DNA of 64,000 nt from Rhodococcus antarcticus (GCF_026153295.1 NZ_CP110615.1:992001-1056000), one strand, 5' to 3'. Shown: positions 8,498 through 16,123, counted from the stretch's first letter. Made by a program: numbers and translations. The notes: generated from the sequence alone by a model not told the origin.

Positions 8498-9816
8498 GCA
8501 GCGGTGCGGATCCTGTCGCGCCCGGCGGCCTTGGCGGCCATCATCGCAGTGTCGGCCCGGGCCAACATCCCGCTCAGCTCCGCGCTGGTTGCTGTGTCGG
8601 TCTCACGGTGCGCGGGGAGCCGTGCGCCGTCCGAGGCAGGGGTGCGGTGGTGGGCGACGCCGATGGACATGGTGACGTGCACACCGGGTGCTGGAGTAAG
8701 GGCGGCGACCGCGGCGCGAACCCGGTCGGCAACCCGCTCGGCCTGCTCCGGGCTCACCTCGAGGAACACGACGAACTCCTCCCCACCGAAGCGTCCGATG
8801 CCGTCGTGGTCTCGGAGCTCGGCGCGTAGGCAGTCGGCGACGGCGCCGAGCACGGTGTCCCCGACGAGGTGCCCGTGGGTGTCGTTGATGACCTTGAAGC
8901 GGTCGAGGTCGCAGAACATGACGCTGAACGGGGTGCCAGCCGACCGGGCTGAGGCGATGGCGGTCTCGGCGTGCTCGACCCACGCGGGGTGGCTGAGCAA
9001 CCCGGTCTTGGTGTCGGTGCGCGCCCGCTGGTGCAGGGCCTTGACCAGGGAGCTGCGGTGCAGCAGGGCGGCGAGCCCGACAACGACCGGGGTCAGGACC
9101 GGGGTGGTGAGCAGGAACTGGGCGGCGACGACACCGAGGACGAGGGTGGCGATCTCGTAGCCGAGGACGTCTCTGCTCGGGAGCAGGACCCGGACCGACG
9201 GCGGGCGGGCGGTCAGCCACATGCCGCCCAGCAGGACACCGAAGTTCACCGCCGTGTACGCCGCCAGAGCGACCACCAGCAGCACCGGTCCCCGCAAACC
9301 CCCGGTGAGCACGTGCTCTCGGCCCGTTGTCGACAGGAGTGCGGAGGCGGAGACGACGGCGAGCACGACGGTGGCCGCGGTGAACGCCGCCCGGTAGGGA
9401 AGCCCTGAGTGATCACGGCGGCGCTGCCACGTGGCGTGGGTGTAGAGCACGATCACCAGCAGCGCCGCCCACCCGGGGGGCACGGTCAGGGTTGCCGCGA
9501 ACAGCCACACCGACATCTGGTCGGAGAACACGGTGCCCGCACCCAGGTAGTGCTTGATCCGCTCGACGCGGGCCGCACCCTCGACGTAGCCGATGCCCAG
9601 CACGGCCAGGGCCCCGACCCGCGCCAGCTCGACACCGCTGACCGGTTGCCCCCAGAGGAGGAACACGGTCACGGCCAGTGCCGTGGCCTCCACCCCGAGC
9701 AGGAACACCCGAGCCGGCAGCGGGATGGTCCACAGCGCCCACCTAGGCAGCCATCCCCGTCGCTGGGGGACGATGACGTCCCCGCGCAGACCCCCGGTGG
9801 GACGGTCGACGGTCAT
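8494..9816 (-). CDS. Membrane diguanylate cyclase (GGDEF)
   Basis: Protein of 440 residues. The N-terminal 230 residues hold about six hydrophobic segments of a MASE-like sensor; the C-terminal half is a GGDEF domain with CDLDRFKVINDTHGH and the active-site motif GGEEF near residue 344, so it should make cyclic di-GMP. There is no RxxD inhibitory site I can see just before the GGEEF. The ATG at 9816 has GAGGT 6 bp upstream. It heads a two-gene operon with the MFS transporter. Confidence 0.92.
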   Translation of the reverse strand: MTVDRPTGGLRGDVIVPQRRGWLPRWALWTIPLPARVFLLGVEATALAVTVFLLWGQPVSGVELARVGALAVLGIGYVEGAARVERIKHYLGAGTVFSDQMSVWLFAATLTVPPGWAALLVIVLYTHATWQRRRDHSGLPYRAAFTAATVVLAVVSASALLSTTGREHVLTGGLRGPVLLVVALAAYTAVNFGVLLGGMWLTARPPSVRVLLPSRDVLGYEIATLVLGVVAAQFLLTTPVLTPVVVGLAALLHRSSLVKALHQRARTDTKTGLLSHPAWVEHAETAIASARSAGTPFSVMFCDLDRFKVINDTHGHLVGDTVLGAVADCLRAELRDHDGIGRFGGEEFVVFLEVSPEQAERVADRVRAAVAALTPAPGVHVTMSIGVAHHRTPASDGARLPAHRETDTATSAELSGMLARADTAMMAAKAAGRDRIRTAA

Positions 9817-10057
9817 GGTCGGACCTCATTCCCGGGGTGTCGCCTCGTCGCGTCTGAGGCTTCGTACGTCGTTGAGGTGACGGTAAACGACTCGCTGTGA
9901 CCTTCTCAGAGCCGTTCGGGTGGTACCCGGGGCTGGTTGGGGTGACGCGGCGGAACAGGGTCACCCATATGGACACACGGGTCGGGGCCCATTGCGGTTG
10001 TTCGCCACGATCAGTCACAATGATCACGCGGATCGGTCGTGCGTCGCCCGATGTGAT
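9817..10057. other. Non-coding region upstream of the cyclase gene
   Basis: Leader and promoter region of the minus-strand diguanylate cyclase. On that strand a TTTACC/TACGAA pair (15-bp spacing, about 9882 and 9863) is a weak promoter candidate. I see no gene here. Confidence 0.3.
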
Positions 10058-10070
10058 GGAGGTGAGTGCA

Positions 10071-10100
10071 GTGGCCGATCGAAGCTGGGCATGGCGCTGA
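10071..10100 (+). CDS. Micro-ORF VADRSWAWR
   Basis: GTG start with GGAGG at 10058-10062, 8 bp upstream, encoding nine residues VADRSWAWR then TGA. The ribosome binding site and spacer GGAGGTGAGTGC are identical to those in the tandem array 80 bp downstream, whose first ORF reads MRSWTW. The shared R-S-W-x-W suggests common origin. Translation and function are unproven; it could be a leader peptide or a source sequence of the repeat. Confidence 0.4.
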   Translation: MADRSWAWR

Positions 10101-10181
10101 GCGCCCGCCCTCCACGTCCCGCCCGACACCTCCTCGACGCCGCCGGTGAACGCCCCCGGCGACGGCGACCTGCTGCCTGCC

Positions 10182-10581
10182 GGGAGGTGAGTGCGATGCG
10201 GAGCTGGACCTGGTGAACACGGTCGGTGTCGGTGGTGCGGCGTGGTGTGGGAGGTGAGTGCGATGCGGAGCTGGACCTGGTGAACACGGTCGGTGTCGGT
10301 GGTGCGGAGTGGTGTGGGAGGTGAGTGCGATGCGGAGCTGGACCTGGTGAACACGGTCGGTGTCGGTGGTGCGGAGTGGTGTGGGAGGTGAGTGCGATGC
10401 GGAGCTGGACCTGGTGAGCACGGTCGGTGTCGGTGGTGCGGCGTGGTGTGGGAGGTGAGTGCGATGCGGAGTGGTGTGGGAGGTGAGTGCGATGCGGAGC
10501 TGGACCTGGTGAGCACGGTCGGTGTCGGTGGTGCGGCGTGGTGTGGGAGGTGAGTGCGATGCGGAGCTGGACCTGGTGAAC
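10182..10581 (+). repeat. 67-bp tandem repeat array with coupled micro-ORFs
   Basis: Units start with GGGAGGTGAGTGCGATG at 10182, 10249, 10316, 10383, 10450, 10478 and 10545. Five are full 67-bp units, the one at 10450 is 28 bp (internal 39-bp deletion) and the last is cut after about 37 bp. Units differ at single bases only (cgt/agt, aac/agc). Each full unit has the ribosome binding site GGAGGTGA, 5 bp after it an ATG for MRSWTW, a GTGA overlap into a second ORF of 14 residues (type VNTVGVGGAAWCGR), and the TGA of that ORF lies within the next ribosome binding site. A MIRU-like minisatellite is the closest known analogue. No spacers, so not CRISPR. Confidence 0.9.
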
Positions 10582-10734
10582 GGCCGTACCTGGTGGCGGG
10601 GCAGCCCGTGTAGAGGCCCACGGCGGGCCCGACGACGGTCCGGCCCGGTGTAGCTCGAGGATGCGCGCGCGGACGGTGGGCAGCGTCCACCACGAGCTGT
10701 CAACGCCGAACGAGTCTTGACCCCCTGCTGCTGC

Positions 10735-10971
10735 TCCCCGCAGCAAGGCCGTTCGCTGGCGCTCGAGCAGCGACAGGTACCCGTTGCTTCGCACCCGCCT
10801 CAGCCAACCGGGCCTGCGCGACACCACCAGCCTCAGCGCGCCACCGGTACCCATCTTGCGGGTGTTGCCCGCACCGCGGCATGCCACCACCGTCCCGACA
10901 CCACTGGCCAACAGCTCCCAGTACCTGGCCTCGACCTCCAGCTGACGCTTGCGACCTCGACGAGCCATCAC
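10735..10971 (-). pseudogene. IS30-type transposase N-terminal remnant
   Basis: From the right end leftwards the minus strand reads ARRGRKRQLEVEARYWELLASG, then needs a frame change for GYRWRAEAGGVAQARLAEA, and another to return to NGYLSLLERQRTALLRG. This series is the N-terminal region of actinobacterial IS30 transposases, from memory of the family. It carries at least two frameshifts and has no DDE catalytic part, so it is inactive. Confidence 0.6.
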
Positions 10972-11027
10972 AGAATCTCACCCCCAACAGCAGCGGTGTT
11001 GCGACAAGCCCTCGAACCCAGGGTGGT

Positions 11028-11169
11028 GCCGGGATCCGGGGGATCGCGACCATCCTTGGTCGGGCACCGTCCACTGTCAGCCGGGAGCTGGCCCGCAACA
11101 CCGTCCGCCATGACCGCCGCGGGTACGAACCGGTGGTGGCCCATGCTCGTGCCCGGGCGCGCGCAGACC
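11028..11169 (+). pseudogene. IS30-type transposase HTH remnant, opposite strand
   Basis: The plus strand reads IRGIATILGRAPSTVSREL, then ARNTVRHDRRGYEPVVAHARARARA. This is the helix-turn-helix segment that should directly follow the fragment found on the minus strand at 10735-10971. Its opposite orientation means the element was inverted or two copies recombined. No catalytic domain is present. Confidence 0.6.
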
Positions 11170-11267
11170 CACCGCATGACATCGAGCAGGGGGCAGGCCC
11201 CGCGCGTCGGATCGCTCGTTGGCCCATGGGCCGCGATGGACGTAGCTCCCCGACTCCCCGACTCCCC

Positions 11268-11289
11268 GGCGCCCCCCATCGGGGGCGCC
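11268..11289 (-). terminator. Hairpin after the secreted-protein gene
   Basis: Arms GGCGCCCCC (11268-11276) and GGGGGCGCC (11281-11289) pair perfectly around the loop CATC, 30 bp beyond the stop of the minus-strand gene ending at 11319. No clear U-tract, as is common in actinobacteria. Confidence 0.6.
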
Positions 11290-11318
11290 GTTCGACGGCT
11301 CGAAGCGGCGGGTGGGTT

Positions 11319-11981
11319 TCAGCTGGTGGGGGCGGTCTCGACCCAGACGAAGGGCTGGAAGGTCTGGAAGGACAGGGTGGAGCCGTCGCTGGTGCTGGGC
11401 AGCAGCTTCGGGTACGCGGCGGCGGTGGTGGTGTTGTTGGCGTTGTAGACGTACACCTGGTTCGCCCCGGTCCGGGCGGTGATGGTGACCAGCTTGTTGC
11501 CGGCGGTCCCGAAGTTGGTGTTTCCGGCGGCGTCGGGCAGGGGGTGCCCGGCGGTGTAGTCAAAGGTCTGGCCGTGGATCTTCTGGGTTCCGGCGGGGCT
11601 GTTGGGGAAGTTGCCGAGCTCGCTGGTGCACCCGGTGGCGTCGGTGTTGCACTCCTGCAGGCCGAAGGTCTTCACCGCGGTGCCGCTGGGCGGGGTGACG
11701 TCGAGCCCGTTGGGCCAGTTGCCGAGGATGATGAGCCGGGGGGAGGTGACGGCCCCGGGGGCGAAGGTCGCGGTGATCCCGAACCCGGACACCTGACCAC
11801 CGTCCGGGGTGATGATGGCGGAGGCGAAGGCGGTGGCCGCCGCGGGCGGGCCTGACGCGAGAGCACTGCCGGTGCCCAGGGCGAGGCCAGCAGCGACGGT
11901 GACCGCGGACCCCAGAACAGCAAGATCACGGAGCTTAATGGTTCTACTTCCGTAGCAGGTGGTGGGGACGGTGGCCCCCAC
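11319..11981 (-). CDS. Secreted protein of unknown function
   Basis: Exported protein of 220 residues. A signal peptide with a long n-region (GSRTIKLRD) and core LAVLGSAVTVAAGLALG ends near ALASG. The mature part is Thr/Asn-rich with two cysteines (QECNTDATGC) and repeated beta-strand-like segments such as NKLVTITARTGANQVYVYNANN, suggesting a compact beta fold. The frame allows a GTG at 11981; the signal peptide would more naturally begin at IKLRD, encoded by ATT with GGAAG 7 bp upstream, so an ATT start is possible. I do not recognise the family. Confidence 0.7.
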   Translation of the reverse strand: MGATVPTTCYGSRTIKLRDLAVLGSAVTVAAGLALGTGSALASGPPAAATAFASAIITPDGGQVSGFGITATFAPGAVTSPRLIILGNWPNGLDVTPPSGTAVKTFGLQECNTDATGCTSELGNFPNSPAGTQKIHGQTFDYTAGHPLPDAAGNTNFGTAGNKLVTITARTGANQVYVYNANNTTTAAAYPKLLPSTSDGSTLSFQTFQPFVWVETAPTS

Positions 11982-12011
11982 CTGTCCACACGGATCCCAT
12001 GCACTCGTGGT

Positions 12012-12260
12012 TCACCTGGCGTCAGCCTTGGGTGGTCGATCACCTGGCACCCCGGCCCTGACCGCGTCAGCACGAGTTGGCGCCGGGCGGAATTGACCGG
12101 CGAACCACCAGCTGCTCACCAGCTTGTCGACGAGCGGGGTTCCGTGACGGCGTGCCGCCACCGCGGCGAGGTAACCGACGACCGTGCTGATGAGGAGTCC
12201 GGCGATGTCGACGCCGCGGCGAGCTCCTCCCGAGTCCCCGCCCGAACCCGTGGCCACCAC
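12012..12260 (-). CDS. Small membrane protein, hypothetical
   Basis: Frame of 82 residues from the GTG at 12260 (or 81 from 12257), with one membrane segment VDIAGLLISTVVGYLAAVAA followed by RRHGTPLVDKLVSSWWFAGQ and a polar tail. Codons favour G/C at third positions in the first two thirds. No clear ribosome binding site. It diverges from the ATP-grasp gene 48 bp away. The frame continues open upstream antisense to that gene, so the start is a judgement. Confidence 0.4.
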   Translation of the reverse strand: MVATGSGGDSGGARRGVDIAGLLISTVVGYLAAVAARRHGTPLVDKLVSSWWFAGQFRPAPTRADAVRAGVPGDRPPKADAR

Positions 12261-12308
12261 CGGGAACGGAAAGCCGTCGGGGACCGGCGCTGTGAGACGC
12301 TGACGGGC

Positions 12309-13229
12309 GTGGCCTCTGACCTGCACAGATCGAACCGCACGGTGATCGCCCTGCACGAGAACCCCGAGTGGTGGGCGCCGTTCCAGGTCGCCTTCGACGC
12401 CGAGGGGGTCGACGTCGAGCAGTGGTTGCTGACCGGCGAGGGCGAGCTGGACCTGGACTCCGTTCCGCCGGAGGCGGTGTTCTGGTCGCGGATGAGCGCC
12501 TCGGCCCCGAGCCGCGGGCACGCCCTGGGCAAGGAGCAGGCGCGCGGGGTGCTCGCCTGGCTGGAGTCGCACGGGCGCACGGTGGTCAACGGGCGCGGTG
12601 TGCTCGAGCTGGAGATGAGCAAGGTCGCCCAGCACGCGGCCCTGCGGGCAGCCGGGATCGACGTGCCGCGGACGGTGGCCGTGCTCGGGGGGCCGCAGCG
12701 GCTGGTGGCGGCCGCGGAGCGGGTCGGGGCGCCCTTCGTGACCAAGCACGACCAGGGCGGCAAGGGTCTCGGCGTGCGGTTGTACGGCTCGGTCGAGGAG
12801 CTCGCCGACACCGCCGCCGAGCTCGATCCGCCTGCGAACGGGGTGTGGCTGGTCCAGGAGTACGTGGCGCCGGCGGAGCCGTTCGTGACCCGCGTGGAGA
12901 TCGTCGGCGGGGAGCACCTCTACTCGGTGCGGGTCTCCACCGAGCAGGGCTTCGAGCTCTGCCCCGCCGACGCGTGCGCCGCTCCCGGCGCGGCACCGTT
13001 GTTCGCGCTGCGCGAGGGCTACACCCCGCCCCAGCTCGGTGCCTACCAGCAGTTCCTGCGCCGCAACGGGATCGACGTGGTCGGCCTCGAGTTCGTGGAG
13101 ACGGCGGACGGACGCCTGGTCACCTACGACGTGAACACGAACACCAACTACAACCCGGACGTCGAGGCCGTGGCCCCCCGGTCCGGACCGCGCGCGATCG
13201 CCCGCCTGCTCGCGGCCCGCGCAGGCTGA
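12309..13229 (+). CDS. RimK-like ATP-grasp ligase
   Basis: Protein of 306 residues with an ATP-grasp fold: a preATP-grasp N-terminal domain (ALHENPEWWAPFQVAFDAEG), an ATP-binding part with FVTKHDQGGKGLGVRLY and WLVQEYV, and the metal-binding end GLEFVETADGRLVTYDVNTNTNYNP. Such enzymes join a carboxylate to an amine using ATP; RimK-type members add glutamate. Substrate unknown. The GTG at 12309 is chosen because the family-like sequence begins just after it; the ribosome binding site is weak. It is followed by the cobalamin riboswitch, not part of that operon. Confidence 0.82.
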   Translation: MASDLHRSNRTVIALHENPEWWAPFQVAFDAEGVDVEQWLLTGEGELDLDSVPPEAVFWSRMSASAPSRGHALGKEQARGVLAWLESHGRTVVNGRGVLELEMSKVAQHAALRAAGIDVPRTVAVLGGPQRLVAAAERVGAPFVTKHDQGGKGLGVRLYGSVEELADTAAELDPPANGVWLVQEYVAPAEPFVTRVEIVGGEHLYSVRVSTEQGFELCPADACAAPGAAPLFALREGYTPPQLGAYQQFLRRNGIDVVGLEFVETADGRLVTYDVNTNTNYNPDVEAVAPRSGPRAIARLLAARAG

Positions 13230-13270
13230 GCCGCCCGGTCGTCGCGGGGTGCGGGGTCTGCCAGGATGAG

Positions 13271-13393
13271 CGGCGTCGGCAGTTCAGGAACCCGGTGCGA
13301 CTCCGGGGCGGTCCCGCCACTGTGACCGGACCGTCCCCGTGGCGGTCCGGGAGCCAGGTCTTCGCCGCCGACCCGGTCCCCGCGGTTCGCGGG
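13271..13393 (+). promoter_or_regulatory. Cobalamin riboswitch
   Basis: The adenosylcobalamin aptamer signature is present: GGAACCCGGTGCGACTCCGG, then GCGGTCCCGCCACTGTGA (the B12 box region) and GAGCCAGGTC at 13351-13360. GTCGGC (13275-13280) pairs with GCCGAC (13367-13372) as the closing P1 stem. A hairpin CCCGCG-gtt-CGCGGG (13379-13393) follows as possible expression platform, about 50 nt before cobH. Cobalamin should repress the cobH-cbiX-cysG operon. Confidence 0.9.
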
Positions 13394-13443
13394 AGCCGGA
13401 CCCGCAGGCTCGGGCGCGGAACCCGGGGGAGGTGGCAGCAACG

Positions 13444-14082
13444 GTGACGCGCGTCGTGCACCCCATCGAGGTGCGCTCCTACGAGATCCTGCGGTCGCGG
13501 CTCCGCCTGGAGCACCTGCCGCCCCTGACCCGGGCCGTCGCCGAGCGCGTCGTGCACACCACCGCCGACACCTCCTGGGCGGGCGAGGTGCTCACCGACG
13601 AGGCCGCGCTGCGGGCGGGTCGGGCCGCGCTGCTCGCCGGCGCCGAGCTGGTGGTGGACGCCCGCATGGTCGCCGCCGGGGTCACCAGCCGGGCGTCGTC
13701 GGTGGTGCTGGACGAGCCCGGTGTCGCCGAGCTCGCCGCTGCAGAGGGGCTGACGCGCTCGGCTGCCGGGGTCCGGCTGGCGGCCCGCCGGGTGCCCGCC
13801 GGGGCCGTGTGGGCCGTGGGCAACGCCCCCACTGCCCTCCAGGAGCTGCTGCGGCTGGCCGCGGCCGGGGAGCTCGCGCCCGCGCTGGTGGTCGGCGTCC
13901 CCGTCGGCTTCGTCGGCGCGGTGGAGGCGAAGGCCGCGCTCCGCGCGTCCGGCCTGCCGGCGGTGAGCACGCCCGGCGAGCGCGGCGGCACCCCGGTGGC
14001 CGTCGCGGTCCTCAACGCCCTGCTCTACACCGACCTCACCGACACCGACCTCACCGACACTGACCCGGAGGGACCCGCGTGA
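13444..14082 (+). CDS. cobH: Precorrin-8X methylmutase
   Basis: Cytoplasmic enzyme of 212 residues that moves a methyl group from C-11 to C-12 to form hydrogenobyrinate or cobyrinate in cobalamin synthesis. It starts VTRVVHPIEVRSYEILRSR and has the family segment RVVHTTADTSW with the probable catalytic His38, VVDARMVAAGV, VWAVGNAPTAL and GVPVGFVGAVEAK. The C-terminal tail TDLTDTDLTDTD comes from a short tandem repeat. The GTG at 13444 has GGAGG 11 bp upstream and sits right behind the riboswitch. It overlaps cbiX by 4 bp (GTGA). Confidence 0.92.
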   Translation: MTRVVHPIEVRSYEILRSRLRLEHLPPLTRAVAERVVHTTADTSWAGEVLTDEAALRAGRAALLAGAELVVDARMVAAGVTSRASSVVLDEPGVAELAAAEGLTRSAAGVRLAARRVPAGAVWAVGNAPTALQELLRLAAAGELAPALVVGVPVGFVGAVEAKAALRASGLPAVSTPGERGGTPVAVAVLNALLYTDLTDTDLTDTDPEGPA

Positions 14083-14834
14083 GCGCCCTGCTCCTGCTGC
14101 CCGACCCCACCGCGACCGGCGCCGCCCTGGGCCCCGAGCTCGCCGCGGTGCTCGCCGACGTGCAGGAGGCGCTGCCCGACGTGCTCGTCTCGGCCTCCCT
14201 CGCCGAGCTCGTCGAGCGGGGCGAGCAGGACGTGGTGGCCCTGCCCCTGGTGCCGGGGGCCGCGGGGTACGACCCCGGCATCCTCGAGCTGGCGCTGCGC
14301 CAGCAGGCCCCCGGTGCGACCGTGACCCTGGCCCGCGCCCTCGGCCCGCACCCGCTGCTGGTCGAGCTGGCCGCGCAGCGGGTCCTGGCGGCGCTCGACG
14401 GCGCCGCACCCGCGGAGGTCGGCGTGCTGGTCGTCGGTCCCGGCTCCCACGACCCTGAGGCGAACGCGGAGGTGGCCAAGGTCGCCCGGCTGCTGCAGGA
14501 GGGGCGCGACTTCGCGCTCGTCGAGGTGGCGTACCTGGCGGACACCGGGCCGGACGTGGCCGCAGGCCTCGCGCGCTGCCGGGCGCTGGGCGCCGGGCGG
14601 GTGGTGGTGCTGCCGCACGCCGTGGTGGACCCCGGCTTCGCCGCGCGGGTCGCCGAACGGGCCGCGGGGGAGGAGGGCGTGCACGTCGCCGGGCACCTGG
14701 CCGCGAGTCCCGAGCTCACCGCGCTGGTGGTGGAGCGCCACCACGAGGCGCGGCACGGCGACCTGCGGATGAGCTGCGACGTCTGCGCCTACCGCGAGCT
14801 TCAGCCGCACCCGCACGAGCACGCCGGTGCCTAG
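14079..14834 (+). CDS. cbiX: CbiX-type cobalt/sirohydrochlorin chelatase
   Basis: Protein of 251 residues with two CbiX-like halves; the second carries VLVVGPGSHDPEANAEVAKVA. The C-terminus has MSCDVC, the MXCXXC motif known from the long cobaltochelatase CbiX (4Fe-4S site), and a His-rich end HPHEH. It probably inserts cobalt into sirohydrochlorin. Odd: the N-terminal half begins MSALLLLPDPTATG and lacks the usual HGSR signature, so the catalytic His may be supplied elsewhere. It overlaps cobH (GTGA) and cysG (8 bp), in the riboswitch operon. Confidence 0.78.
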   Translation: MSALLLLPDPTATGAALGPELAAVLADVQEALPDVLVSASLAELVERGEQDVVALPLVPGAAGYDPGILELALRQQAPGATVTLARALGPHPLLVELAAQRVLAALDGAAPAEVGVLVVGPGSHDPEANAEVAKVARLLQEGRDFALVEVAYLADTGPDVAAGLARCRALGAGRVVVLPHAVVDPGFAARVAERAAGEEGVHVAGHLAASPELTALVVERHHEARHGDLRMSCDVCAYRELQPHPHEHAGA

Positions 14835-16065
14835 CTCGGTCAGCAGCCCCTACCTGGTGGGCCTCGAGCTGCGCGGGCGCCGCGTGGTGGTGGTGGGGGC
14901 GGGCACCGTCGCGCAGCGCCGGCTGTCCCGGCTGCTCGCCACCGGGGCGGACGTGCTCGTCGTGTCCCCGGAGGCCACCCCGGCCGTCGAGGGGATGGCC
15001 GAGGCCGGCCAGCTGAGGTGGGAGCAGCGGGCCTACGCCGACGGTGACCTCGACGGCGCCTGGTACGCCCTCGCCGCCACCGCCGACCCGGCGGTGAACG
15101 CGACGGTGCTCGCCGACGCCGAGCGCCGCCGGGTGTTCTGCGTCCGGGCCGACGACGCGTCGCGGGGCACCGCGGTGACCCCGGCCACGGCTGAGCACGA
15201 CGGGCTGACCCTGGGCGTGCTGGCGGGGGGGCGCCCGCGGCGCTCGGCCGCGGTGCGCACGGCGCTGCTCGAGGCCCTGCAGACCGGGCTGGTCGACGAC
15301 ACCGCCGAGCCCGTGACGCCCGGGGTGGCCCTGGTGGGCGGGGGCCCGGGCGACCCCGACCTCATCACCGTCCGCGGGCGCCGGCTGCTGGCCCGGGCGG
15401 ACGTGGTCGTCACCGACCGCCTGGGTCCGGCGGAGCTGCTGCACGAGCTGCCCGCCCACGTGCAGGTGATCGACGCCTCGAAGATCCCCTACGGCCGCGC
15501 CATGGCCCAGGAGCACATCAACGCCGCGCTCGTCGAGCACGCCCGTGCGGGAAAGTTCGTGGTGCGGCTCAAGGGCGGGGACCCGTACCTGTTCGGCCGC
15601 GGGTTCGAGGAGGTGCAGGCGTGCGTGGCCGCCGGGGTGGCCGTCACCGTCGTCCCGGGCATCACCAGCGCGTTCGCCGCAGCCTCGGCCGCCGACGTGC
15701 CGGTGACGCACCGGGGGGTGGCCCACGAGGTGGTGGTGATCTCCGGGCACGTCGCACCCGACGACCCGCGCTCGCTGGTCGACTGGCCCTCGGTCGGCCG
15801 GCTGCGCGGCACGGTGGTGCTGCTGATGGCCGTGGAGCGGGTGGGCGCGTTCGCGGCGGCGCTCGTGCAGCACGGGCGGTCGGCCGACACCCCGGTGGCG
15901 GTGGTGGCCGACGGGACGCTGCGCACCCAGCAGGTGGTGCGCTGCACGCTGGCCGACGTCGAGGAACAGGTGCGCGCCCACGGGGTGCGTCCGCCCGCGA
16001 TCGTGGTGGTCGGCGACGTGGCGGGCCTGCCACGGGGGATCGTGGAGCCGACCACGATCGTGTGA
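14827..16065 (+). CDS. cysG: Siroheme synthase / uroporphyrinogen-III C-methyltransferase
   Basis: Fusion enzyme of 412 residues. Residues about 10-150 are the precorrin-2 dehydrogenase/ferrochelatase part with the NAD site VVVVGAGTVAQRR; residues about 165-405 are the SAM-dependent methyltransferase with VALVGGGPGDPDLIT, RLKGGDPYLFGRG and VPGITSAFAAAS. It makes precorrin-2 and sirohydrochlorin, the substrate of CbiX, for siroheme and cobalamin. The GTG at 14827 overlaps the cbiX end by 8 bp. In M. tuberculosis cysG sits at the same place relative to an exporter and proS. Confidence 0.93.
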   Translation: MPSSVSSPYLVGLELRGRRVVVVGAGTVAQRRLSRLLATGADVLVVSPEATPAVEGMAEAGQLRWEQRAYADGDLDGAWYALAATADPAVNATVLADAERRRVFCVRADDASRGTAVTPATAEHDGLTLGVLAGGRPRRSAAVRTALLEALQTGLVDDTAEPVTPGVALVGGGPGDPDLITVRGRRLLARADVVVTDRLGPAELLHELPAHVQVIDASKIPYGRAMAQEHINAALVEHARAGKFVVRLKGGDPYLFGRGFEEVQACVAAGVAVTVVPGITSAFAAASAADVPVTHRGVAHEVVVISGHVAPDDPRSLVDWPSVGRLRGTVVLLMAVERVGAFAAALVQHGRSADTPVAVVADGTLRTQQVVRCTLADVEEQVRAHGVRPPAIVVVGDVAGLPRGIVEPTTIV

Positions 16066-16123
16066 CCTGGACCACTCGGGACCGGCCTGGGAATGCCGAG
16101 GGGATTCCAGGCGCTCACGATGA

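Noticed and set aside
10182-10581. Possible CRISPR array
   Set aside because: Units abut directly with no variable spacers, the period is 67 bp with near-identical sequence throughout, and no cas genes are near.
9743-10971. Three long overlapping minus-strand ORFs (230-316 codons) over the repeat array, rich in His/Pro/Ser/Thr
   Set aside because: A 67-bp unit without minus-strand stops keeps all three frames open; each frame reads the same peptides in shifted order, none has a ribosome binding site, and they fuse repeat, transposon and leader DNA.
12093-12308. N-terminal extension of the ATP-grasp gene to 12093
   Set aside because: The extra 72 residues are polar, unlike the family, and lie opposite a better small membrane ORF; the family-like sequence starts after the GTG at 12309.
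16081-16123. Small ORF between cysG and the TetR gene (frame from 16093)
   Set aside because: It runs out of frame through the TetR gene and has Arg/Gly-rich shadow composition.
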